In this document: in pieces, positions 9,237 through 17,560 of the stretch
Layout: each line of letters begins with the position of its first letter
How positions within the stretch are numbered: position 1 is the first letter of the stretch
Assembly (NCBI GenBank): GCA_031270075.1
Contig: JAISYG010000076.1
Span: forward strand, 1-32,024
Direction: 5' to 3'
Source: Dysgonamonadaceae bacterium
Lineage (GTDB): Bacteria; Bacteroidota; Bacteroidia; Bacteroidales; Azobacteroidaceae
Length of the DNA stretch: 32,024 nt
Program-made: the position numbers and the translations under genes
The notes under the pieces: generated by a model
Seen by the model: the letters and a program-made list of their open reading frames with translations, nothing else
Databases searched by the model: none
Told to the model about the DNA's origin: nothing

Positions 9237-9302
9237 AAACGTATGGTCGTGTGTCTGTACAGTGATTAATGGATAAAAAATATCATAAGTTCGTTTACAA
9301 AT

Positions 9303-11120
9303 ATGAAAGCAACAACAATCAAAATGAGCGTAATGCTTCTGAGCCTGACATTGGCGTTAGGCTCCTGCGAAAAAGAGTTTCCGGAAGACAAGCGCAACGG
9401 CGCCCTGATACCGGTGAAATTCAATATATTAGGAGTAACCGAAGGCGTTTCGGAAGAACTGACACGCTCGGGTTCAGTGCACAGTGAACCGGAAACAGTC
9501 GTCCTTCCTCTGGACAATGGCCTGTCGCTGGAAATAAGTCTGGAACAGGATGCGCCGGTGTTGCGCGATGGGACGCCCCAGTCGCTTCCCGATGGCATAA
9601 CCTATCGCCTGATGGCGGTTGATGTATCGAGCAACGAACTGCTTGCGCTGGCAGACGGTGTAACAGGCTCCACCATCCCGGAACTTTTTGTTCCGGCATC
9701 CTCCGGCTGTAGATTCTACGCCCTGTCGTACAAAACATCAGAAACTATTTTGCCTGCTTATACGGTGGGCAATATACTTTCCACCCTGGCTGTCGATAAC
9801 ACCAAAGATTTCCTGCTGTGGAACAGCGGTACCGGCGCGATGACCAAAGAAATCGATGGATCCTACTTGCTGAATATCACCTTTCGGCAAGAACTGGTGC
9901 GAGTGAAACTGATTATCGACAGTCAACTTACGGGCAGGACGGTAGAAACGATCGCTGCCAATATCACAATCGGTGAGGTAGCGACCAACGGTACCTTATC
10001 CTATCCCACGCGCGTAGTTACTCCCTCCGGTACGCTCAGCAGTCCGGCTTTTAGCTGGACGACACCCGCTTCGAACCAGGAAAACAGTGTGCGCTTAGTC
10101 TTTCCCAAGGCATCGAGTACCGTTATAGTAACGCTTCCTGTAAGTGCGATAAAATTGCAGGGTGTTGCCGCTATACCCATTGTATCGACGCTAGTACCCT
10201 TTACTACCGCTCTGGAACGTGGAAATAGTTATACAGTCCGGATAAAGATAATCAAGATTACCCAATCGAATAAATTTGCATCGAGTAATATCTACTGGGA
10301 TGGGAGTAAGCTTACATTTAAACCCTACAGTGCTACGCCTTCAGCAGAATATGGGAGTTCGGGGACAACGGAACCCAATGCCCAATTCTATCAGGGCGTT
10401 TACTTTCAGTATGGGTCGCTGATAGGTATTTCACCTGTTGGTACTTTTTCCTTTTCCAGTACCCCTATTTACGTACCCTACTATGGAGATGGAAAATCTC
10501 CGGGATGGCGGAGCAGTTTCGCTGAAAAAAATGATGATGATCTTACCGGTATTTCCGGTGCAGGCTCTCATGGGGCATGGACGAGCGCCTTGCCCTATAT
10601 TACTGATGGTAGTTCCATTACCCGCGACAACTATCACGCGATGGATCCCAATCAGAATACACCCACGATGTGGAACAGTTTCAAGGGTGATATTTGCCAG
10701 TACATATCTGCTACCCAGCCGGGGCTTTCGGGTTATCGTTTGCCGTTCATAAATGAGTATGGAGGATCAAGTGATATTGATCACACTACCACCGGTTATA
10801 CATCCCACTATAAGCGTGTTGGCAGTTTTTCCATTCTTCTGACATCGGATCGAGATGACGGTAAGTATATAATCAACGATGGCACCATGTTTAGCCATAA
10901 CGATACGGATGCCGCTGCTATCTTTTTTCCCGCCTCGGGCTACCGTTATTGGTCCCCCAACTATGATCTGACATATACGGGTCGAAGCGGCTACTACCAT
11001 ACCGGTTCTAGCAGTGGTGCGAATGTTCATAACTTTCACTTTAACGTAAGTTATGTCTACCCGAACAAAGTCTACTCTCGTTTGTTAGGAAAGCCGATAC
11101 GCTGTGTCCGTCAAGAATAA
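9303..11120 (+). CDS. Fimbrillin family lipoprotein with FISUMP-like C-terminal region
   Basis: Lipobox LALGSC; fimbrillin-like beta-rich N-terminal part; C-terminal GYRLPFINEYGG...GKPIRCVRQE. Confidence 0.7.
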   Translation: MKATTIKMSVMLLSLTLALGSCEKEFPEDKRNGALIPVKFNILGVTEGVSEELTRSGSVHSEPETVVLPLDNGLSLEISLEQDAPVLRDGTPQSLPDGITYRLMAVDVSSNELLALADGVTGSTIPELFVPASSGCRFYALSYKTSETILPAYTVGNILSTLAVDNTKDFLLWNSGTGAMTKEIDGSYLLNITFRQELVRVKLIIDSQLTGRTVETIAANITIGEVATNGTLSYPTRVVTPSGTLSSPAFSWTTPASNQENSVRLVFPKASSTVIVTLPVSAIKLQGVAAIPIVSTLVPFTTALERGNSYTVRIKIIKITQSNKFASSNIYWDGSKLTFKPYSATPSAEYGSSGTTEPNAQFYQGVYFQYGSLIGISPVGTFSFSSTPIYVPYYGDGKSPGWRSSFAEKNDDDLTGISGAGSHGAWTSALPYITDGSSITRDNYHAMDPNQNTPTMWNSFKGDICQYISATQPGLSGYRLPFINEYGGSSDIDHTTTGYTSHYKRVGSFSILLTSDRDDGKYIINDGTMFSHNDTDAAAIFFPASGYRYWSPNYDLTYTGRSGYYHTGSSSGANVHNFHFNVSYVYPNKVYSRLLGKPIRCVRQE

Positions 11121-11245
11121 ACGGTTTACCCACCCAATGAACGGTTATTCAGGACGGCCTCGGGTGGGGGGGCGCCGGCTCGCGGCGAAACCTTGAACAG
11201 ATGCGTTTGCAGGTAAGCCTGTTTATCTCCCTCCTGCAAAAATTT

Positions 11246-11269
11246 CTTTGCACCCGCTTGGGTGCAAAG
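11246..11269. repeat. Perfect hairpin between fimbrillin and anti-sigma genes
   Basis: CTTTGCACCC-GCTT-GGGTGCAAAG, 10-bp stem. Confidence 0.6.
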
Positions 11270-11345
11270 CCTGTCTTAGCTGTCTTAAGTATATAACTAA
11301 AAAGAAAAAAATACAAATAGAAGTCAATTGTCAATCCAAAAAATC

Positions 11346-13007
11346 ATGTCAAACGTAAACCGGATTATTCGTCAATATTTTAGTCAGCCGTATTCCAAAA
11401 ACATACGGAAACAGTTTGCTGCATGGTTCAAAAGCGATAAATCCAAAGAGGAAAAAGAAGAAGTTCTGAGGAATATTTGGGACGAATTGCATGTGGAAGC
11501 CGACTACCAAACCGAACAGTCTTTCCGCAAACTACAGGCTAAAATCAGCAAGCCGGCGGATAAATACTTGCCGTCGTTTCACGGCTTTTGGCGGGTTGCT
11601 GCTATGTTGGCGCTTCCGTTTCTGTCGGCAACTATTACCTGGGCGTATATGAAAAGCGGCTTTTCGTTTATACATCATCCGGTAAATACCGAAAAACAAG
11701 TGGCCGTGGAAAAATTAGAAAGTCAAACCCATACCGTTTTGAATGTACATATAGAAGAAGATGTTTCCAAAGTCATGCAGAATTTCAGGTTTACGGTCAG
11801 CCCATCGGTGGCGAATACGGTTGCCGACACGTGGTATTATATGAACTTTACCGATGTTTTCGACTTTACGGTAACGGATATTATCAACGATACCGTGCGC
11901 ACGGCTTTTCCCCAGCCCAACCGGGATGAACAATGTTGGAAAATTGTTTGGATTGAAAATTCCGGCAATACGGATTATTATACATTGGTAAATAAAACGT
12001 ATGGACAGTTACGCTTCGACTTATGGTATTCCGATCCCGATAATGAAGTAGGTTTTTATACTACGGAGCTCCAGTATCCGGTTGCACTGTTTTCCATTAC
12101 CGAGTTACCTTCGGCGGGTTATGGCGGCGGTTATCAGCTTTTGCGTAAAGGGCGACAGGTTTCCGTCGTTTCATATGTGTCGCGTACGGATTATTCTCCT
12201 ATTGGAGCCAGGCTCAGTGAAAACAATTCAAACTATAACAAGGTCGATTTTGTATTGCCCGAAAACATGATATATCCTTCCAATCTGTTTAGTACGGCGG
12301 AAGAGCCGGTTTGGTACTATATAGAATTTGTCGAAACGCTCAAAGCCTTACAGGACAATGGCGCAGATACCCGCTTAACAGCCAAAGCAATGACGCGGGG
12401 CAACGATGCACAGTTGTGGCGCATAGAGTACGCCGGACGTTCAGGCGGCGGACAACTTGCCTCCGGCGCTTATAACATCATTAATAAAGCTACCGGAAAT
12501 AAAATCTGTTACCGTTTCAGACCCAGCGGCGGTATGGACCTGCCCGAAGGAGCGGGCTTTTACGCCACCGACCGCGATACGGTGGTTTACAGTGGAACGG
12601 AAAGAATTTGCGATGTAGCCATTTCAGGGACGCTGCTCAACAACGGCAACGGGGCAGTTACTGTTCAGGGTTTCCTGATACATGGAAATTATAATACTTC
12701 AAACGATTCGATTTCGCGTCATTATTTTCTCACTTCCGATGCTTTGAGTAACGAAACAGGAAGGAATGCGGCGGTGAATAACAGCGTTATTTCATTTGTT
12801 CCCGCTTCTACCAGTTACGTCAACAAAGTAAAAACCGATGGAACCATCGTTTCCATTACGGTTTACAACATTTCGGGACAATTGGTGCGCTGCATGAAAC
12901 CCAACAGCAGTGTTGCCGATTTTATGAATGAACTGTCGTGTGGAGCATATATTGTACAAATACAAAAAACAACAGGCATGGAAGTAACAAAATTTATAAA
13001 GAGATAA
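11346..13007 (+). CDS. FecR-like anti-sigma N-terminus + TM + two QxW modules + T9SS-like C-terminal domain (chimeric architecture)
   Basis: N-term VNRIIRQYFSQPYSKNIRKQFAAWFKSDKSKEEKEEVLRNIWDELHVEADYQTEQSFRKLQAKI, then TM FWRVAAMLALPFLSATITWAYM, QCWKIV and QLWRIE modules, and C-term ITVYNISGQLVRCM...YIVQIQKTTGMEVTKFIKR. ATG at 11346 preferred over upstream TTG. Confidence 0.72.
   Translation: MSNVNRIIRQYFSQPYSKNIRKQFAAWFKSDKSKEEKEEVLRNIWDELHVEADYQTEQSFRKLQAKISKPADKYLPSFHGFWRVAAMLALPFLSATITWAYMKSGFSFIHHPVNTEKQVAVEKLESQTHTVLNVHIEEDVSKVMQNFRFTVSPSVANTVADTWYYMNFTDVFDFTVTDIINDTVRTAFPQPNRDEQCWKIVWIENSGNTDYYTLVNKTYGQLRFDLWYSDPDNEVGFYTTELQYPVALFSITELPSAGYGGGYQLLRKGRQVSVVSYVSRTDYSPIGARLSENNSNYNKVDFVLPENMIYPSNLFSTAEEPVWYYIEFVETLKALQDNGADTRLTAKAMTRGNDAQLWRIEYAGRSGGGQLASGAYNIINKATGNKICYRFRPSGGMDLPEGAGFYATDRDTVVYSGTERICDVAISGTLLNNGNGAVTVQGFLIHGNYNTSNDSISRHYFLTSDALSNETGRNAAVNNSVISFVPASTSYVNKVKTDGTIVSITVYNISGQLVRCMKPNSSVADFMNELSCGAYIVQIQKTTGMEVTKFIKR
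11820..12290 (+). other. QxW module 1 (protein 11346-13007)
   Basis: DTWYYMNF...DEQCWKIVWIENSGNTDYYTLVNKTYGQLRF. Confidence 0.5.
12300..12830 (+). other. QxW module 2 (protein 11346-13007)
   Basis: EPVWYYIEF...DTRLTAKAMTRGNDAQLWRIEY...YNIINKATGNKICYRF. Confidence 0.5.
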
Positions 13008-13041
13008 TCATTTTATTCATTCATTTAAAAACAAAAACAAA

Positions 13042-15936
13042 ATGAAACATGCTTACTTAACTCCGTTTTCAAAAGGACTTGTCGTTCTTTTCGTATTATT
13101 TGTTTCGACCTTTGTCGCACATGCGCAATGGACGGAAGGTGAAGGTACAGAAGCAAATCCGTATTTAATTGCCAATGCAAGCCAATTGGCCGCCATCAAC
13201 ACAAGCAACAATGGTACAAACACTAGTCCGAAGTATTTCAAACTCACAGCCGACATTGACTTAACTCAATACATCGGCGATGAAGATCCCGAAGGTTGGG
13301 CGCCGCTCGGCGGCGGTTCGTCGCTTTATATCGTTATCGATGGCGACAATCATGTAATCAGCGGTTTGTGGATTAACCGTCCTACAGTCAACAAAGTGGC
13401 TCTTATCGGACAACTTTCGACAGGCAGTGTCGTAAAGAACCTTGGAATTGTGATGAACGATGCCAAAGGCGGCATCCAAGGACAAGACTATGTTTCGGCA
13501 TTGGTTGCCTATTCCAACAACAGTTTGAAAATTGAAAATATCTTTGTACGCGGCAATGTAAGCGGACGCGACAATGTGGCAGGCATTATCGCTTATGCCC
13601 GAAGCGGATCGGGCAATATAAAAAATCTGTATTATGCCGGAAATGTAGCAGGACGCAAGAATGTGGGGGGATTGATAAATCACACAACCACAAGCGGCGC
13701 ATGTTTCCTGAATAATTCGGTAGCAGTCGGAACGGTTACGGGTACAGAAAATGTCGGCGGCATTGCAGGGGCGGGAGGTACAAGCAGTACAAGCGGTACG
13801 AATTACCTCTTGACGCTTACCAATGTATACGCTCTTAACACCGTAAGCGGAACAAGCAATGTGGGTGCATTGGTTGGCAACATTCCGGATACCAATCGTT
13901 TAACGGTAATAAATTCTTTTGCTAACGACAATGCTTCCGCCTGGCCTGTTGTTGGGAATTTCCCCGAACATGCCGCAAGCGCTAAAAAAAGTTCATCCGA
14001 TTTATTGAAACAAGCCTCTTATGAAAGTTTTGATTTCACGTCCTTATGGGAATCGACCGAAGATGTAACGTATCCCTATCTGAAAAAAATAAAATCATTC
14101 GGCGGCGCCAGCGATGTGTATGCTCCGACAGCCGCTTCCTATACCTACAACGGAACAACCACTCCGATAACCTTAGCGAATGCTACTCCCATTGCCGTAA
14201 CGGGCGATGTATTTTCCATTACTTTCGATGCAACAGCCGCCTCCAAAGGAAGCGTAAACTACAACCGTGAGTTAGGTCTTTATAGTCCAGCTCCTTACGA
14301 ATACATCCATGTCATTACCGGTCTTTCCGAAAGCGGCATTGCCGCACCGTATCTGCTTTTTGTAAAACGGACAGGCGCAGCCGCCGAATTTACATTTACT
14401 TTCCAATTCAACAACGGTGTAACGGATTCTATCATTACATTAAATCCATCGAACAATTACACAGCTACTCGTCCGGCTGATCCGGTGTACGACGACCATA
14501 CGTTTATTAACTGGTTCGCAGACGGAAACTTTACTTCTGTATTTAGTTTTTCCCATCCCTATTATACCCCAACCACCGCGTATGCACAATGGAAAAAGAA
14601 CTTAAATGTAACTTATGTATTCCAGGATGGGGTTACGCCCGATTCTGTTTCGGCTGTCATTTTGTATGGAAACAAAGCCATTGCTCCGGCAGAACCGGTT
14701 AACGGCAATACCACTGTTTTTCTCGGTTGGTATACCACAGCCAATTATACCGAAGGTACGCTATGGAACTTCGATACCCCACTGACAGACGACTTAACCT
14801 TGTATGCTGCATGGCTGGACAAACCAACGCTTTCTTCTTTGAAAATCAGTCCTGCTGTTGCCCATTCAACGGATGATGCGTGGTATTATGTGAAATTTCA
14901 GGGTATTGCCGGTGTTTGGGATGCCGTAAACGCAAATCCGGCTGTTTTAGGGAATATCGAAACTGTATTTCTGAGTCCGGTAGATAAAAGCCGCACCCAT
15001 GTACAGTTATGGAAAATAGTAGCTGCTCCTAATCTTAATAGTTATTATATTGTGAATCAAGCAGGTAATATATTGCGTTATGTTCCAGTTGGTATCAATG
15101 CGCCTGTAAGCGGAACTTTAAGGACGCTTCATATTACGGCGGATGATTCGGGCGGATACCATTTGCATTTTACGGATCAAGCGGCGAATTTATTTATACT
15201 TTATGGATTTTATAATGAATATCCGTACATACTCGGTAGTTCAGGTCCTCCATCCTTTATTACTATTACTTCCTCCGTACTTTTCTTGCCTTCCGATACT
15301 TTTGTGAAATCTTATACCGTAAGCATTCATGTAGATAATGTCGTTACCACCCAGACCGTATTTGAAGGGAGTAAAGCCGTTCTCCCTGCCAATCCTGCGA
15401 AAGACGGCCATACTTTCGATGGTTGGTTTACCGCTGACAACACGGCGTTCAATGTCAATGGAGTGATCGTTTCCGATACGACAATCTATGCCCATTTCAG
15501 CGAAATTGTTGTTCCGCCCGCGCAATATACGGTAGCGTTTAATGCCGATAATGGTACGACCCTACCTCCCGTTACGGTAGAAGGCGGCGCTTTGGTAGCC
15601 GCTCCCGCCGCTCCTGAAAAAACAGGTTACAACTTCCTCGGCTGGGCGCTGAATTGGGATTTCAATGCCAATAAAGTGTACGAAAACATTACGCTTACCG
15701 CGCAATGGGAAGCCATAGGGGTAGGCATCAATGCTCCGCAATCGGAAACTTTAAAAACCCATGTCAGCCAACAAGGATTGCTTACCGTAACAGGCTTGAA
15801 CAGCGGCGAACGCTACAAAGTTTACAATGTACAAGGCATACAAATCATTGAAACTGCCGACAAACAAGTACAACTTCCAACGTATGGAGTGTATATTGTG
15901 GTGGCAGGCGAACGCACAGCCAAAGTCATTTATTAA
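13042..15936 (+). CDS. Secreted modular protein: GLUG-like repeats, InlB B-type (Listeria-Bacteroides) repeats, QxW module, C-terminal domain
   Basis: Signal peptide ending AHA|QW; NVGGLI/NVGGIAG repeats; YTVSIHVDN...GHTFDGWFTADN and YTVAFNADNGT...GYNFLGWALNW repeats; GVYIVVAGERTAKVIY end. Confidence 0.78.
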   Translation: MKHAYLTPFSKGLVVLFVLFVSTFVAHAQWTEGEGTEANPYLIANASQLAAINTSNNGTNTSPKYFKLTADIDLTQYIGDEDPEGWAPLGGGSSLYIVIDGDNHVISGLWINRPTVNKVALIGQLSTGSVVKNLGIVMNDAKGGIQGQDYVSALVAYSNNSLKIENIFVRGNVSGRDNVAGIIAYARSGSGNIKNLYYAGNVAGRKNVGGLINHTTTSGACFLNNSVAVGTVTGTENVGGIAGAGGTSSTSGTNYLLTLTNVYALNTVSGTSNVGALVGNIPDTNRLTVINSFANDNASAWPVVGNFPEHAASAKKSSSDLLKQASYESFDFTSLWESTEDVTYPYLKKIKSFGGASDVYAPTAASYTYNGTTTPITLANATPIAVTGDVFSITFDATAASKGSVNYNRELGLYSPAPYEYIHVITGLSESGIAAPYLLFVKRTGAAAEFTFTFQFNNGVTDSIITLNPSNNYTATRPADPVYDDHTFINWFADGNFTSVFSFSHPYYTPTTAYAQWKKNLNVTYVFQDGVTPDSVSAVILYGNKAIAPAEPVNGNTTVFLGWYTTANYTEGTLWNFDTPLTDDLTLYAAWLDKPTLSSLKISPAVAHSTDDAWYYVKFQGIAGVWDAVNANPAVLGNIETVFLSPVDKSRTHVQLWKIVAAPNLNSYYIVNQAGNILRYVPVGINAPVSGTLRTLHITADDSGGYHLHFTDQAANLFILYGFYNEYPYILGSSGPPSFITITSSVLFLPSDTFVKSYTVSIHVDNVVTTQTVFEGSKAVLPANPAKDGHTFDGWFTADNTAFNVNGVIVSDTTIYAHFSEIVVPPAQYTVAFNADNGTTLPPVTVEGGALVAAPAAPEKTGYNFLGWALNWDFNANKVYENITLTAQWEAIGVGINAPQSETLKTHVSQQGLLTVTGLNSGERYKVYNVQGIQIIETADKQVQLPTYGVYIVVAGERTAKVIY
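14868..15295 (+). other. QxW module 3 (protein 13042-15936)
   Basis: DDAWYYVKFQG...THVQLWKIVAAPNLNSYYIVNQAGNILRYVP. Confidence 0.5.
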
Positions 15937-15948
15937 TTCCGTTTTTAT

Positions 15949-17418
15949 ATGAAAACACTTTTTATTGCATTGGTTGCATCGGTGTTGTTTTTCAGTCAAA
16001 ATCTGTATGCACAACCGCGCTTGCAGTTGGGGAATATGGTGGGGATGAACACGACCACCCATACTTACACCTTTAAAGATACGGAGATGGGCAAAGTCCG
16101 TTCGCCCGATATTGCCATTAGCGCTCTTGTGGTACCCACCGATGGGATATGGCCTACTTTCGCCATAGATACGGTTATCGCCATCATTGAAAACGTCGAC
16201 CCCGCGGATGCCGACGACACTATTTTCAGTGTTCAGGTTACAAAGTATGAGGATGATAATTATTGGCATGTGGGTTATTTCAAATTTTCCCCTAAAAAAG
16301 TCAAAAGCTATACGGCTACGCTTACTATATGGGTCAACGACACCCCATTGAGTCCCGTAATCACCCTGAAAGGAACGGGAGCTAATGGAGTGCTTGATTT
16401 TGGTACGGTGAAGATAAATGAAGACATAACACAATCCTTCCTTTTTACGGATTTGAATGCCGAACCGACACTTTTGCTGAGGGATTTTGAGGGCAATGGT
16501 CATGCACCCTATTTCGGAATCCATTCGCAGGAATGGGACGGATTGGGTTCTACGGAGTCGGTAACGGTCAAATTTTCGCCTGCCGAACCTTTGATATATA
16601 AAGCGGTGCTTGCGGCTAACGACGGAACGGAACATTCGCTCACCATGCTTGGGAAAGGACATGACATACCGCTACCCAGCAATTCGACAAAGGATGTATG
16701 GTACTATCTGCAATTTGCCGATGGTACAAACCGTGTCATTCAGCAAAACGGCAATGGAAACAGGCTTACTGTCTGTGAAATTTGGGAAGGGGACGATGCG
16801 CAACTGTGGAAAGTAGTTTCCAAAATAGATCATCCGACTTTTTACAGCAAAGCCGACACCACGTTGCGGATTCATTATTTTTCCGTCAGTCCGGCTAACC
16901 CTGATAAGCCCAACGGATATTATGCCACTTCCGCAGTTCCTGACGAAAACGCTACGGACTTGACGAATATTTACACGGTTGACCAGCAGACGACAACCAA
17001 TTATTCGACCCTGTCGAGGCAGGCGGGAAATAATATTACCGCTTATTATATGAAGCCCGAAAGCGACGCGGATAATGCCCCGCTCGGCAGGAATGGGAGT
17101 GCTACTGATGATTACAGTAAATCGTACATGCGCTTTGTTTTCCATAGCGAAGATATAAAAACAAGTATCCAAACGGTGAAAACGGTGGCGGACATTCAAA
17201 TTTATCCCAATCCTGCAACGGATTTTGTAAAGGTGAAATTGCCCGCAGACGCTTTGTCTGTTTCCATACTGAATGCTTTGGGACAACGCCTGCAAACCTT
17301 GCCGGTGAAGGGCGAAAAGGAGCCAATGATTTCCGTTTCGGCATTGAATCCCGGACTTTATTTTATCAAAATTGAAAAAAAAGCAGGTACGGAATTGGGT
17401 AAATTTATAAAACGATAA
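15949..17418 (+). CDS. Secreted protein with ASH-like domain, QxW module and T9SS type A sorting domain
   Basis: Signal peptide; LDFGTVKINEDITQSFLFTDL...VTVKFSPAEPLIYKAVL; C-term IQIYPNPATDFVKVKL...GLYFIKIEKKAGTELGKFIKR. Confidence 0.78.
   Translation: MKTLFIALVASVLFFSQNLYAQPRLQLGNMVGMNTTTHTYTFKDTEMGKVRSPDIAISALVVPTDGIWPTFAIDTVIAIIENVDPADADDTIFSVQVTKYEDDNYWHVGYFKFSPKKVKSYTATLTIWVNDTPLSPVITLKGTGANGVLDFGTVKINEDITQSFLFTDLNAEPTLLLRDFEGNGHAPYFGIHSQEWDGLGSTESVTVKFSPAEPLIYKAVLAANDGTEHSLTMLGKGHDIPLPSNSTKDVWYYLQFADGTNRVIQQNGNGNRLTVCEIWEGDDAQLWKVVSKIDHPTFYSKADTTLRIHYFSVSPANPDKPNGYYATSAVPDENATDLTNIYTVDQQTTTNYSTLSRQAGNNITAYYMKPESDADNAPLGRNGSATDDYSKSYMRFVFHSEDIKTSIQTVKTVADIQIYPNPATDFVKVKLPADALSVSILNALGQRLQTLPVKGEKEPMISVSALNPGLYFIKIEKKAGTELGKFIKR
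16681..17150 (+). other. QxW module 4 (protein 15949-17418)
   Basis: KDVWYYLQFADGTNRVIQQNGNGNRLTVCEIWEGDDAQLWKVVSKIDH. Confidence 0.5.
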
Positions 17419-17429
17419 AAGTATGTGTT

Positions 17430-17488
17430 GATGTACTAATAGTGGATATAACCATTCAATTGTCCGGTGAATCAACTATTAGTACATC
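17430..17488. repeat. 14-bp perfect inverted repeat with 31-bp spacer upstream of susC
   Basis: GATGTACTAATAGT (17430-17443) and ACTATTAGTACATC (17475-17488). Confidence 0.85.
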
Positions 17489-17560
17489 CATATAGTAGCG
17501 CCACCGATACCTGTCGGTACCAAGAATAAATAATAAAATACACATTACGAGAATAAGTAC

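Noticed and set aside
15751-16662. 303-aa minus-strand ORF
   Set aside because: Antisense to two well-supported plus-strand genes; low-complexity, no recognisable domain.
16672-17475. 267-aa minus-strand ORF
   Set aside because: Antisense shadow of the T9SS-CTD gene; no domain recognised.
17430-17488. Invertible promoter of the type upstream of some Bacteroides surface loci
   Set aside because: The 31-bp spacer is too short and contains no TAnnTTTG element; no recombinase gene in the window.
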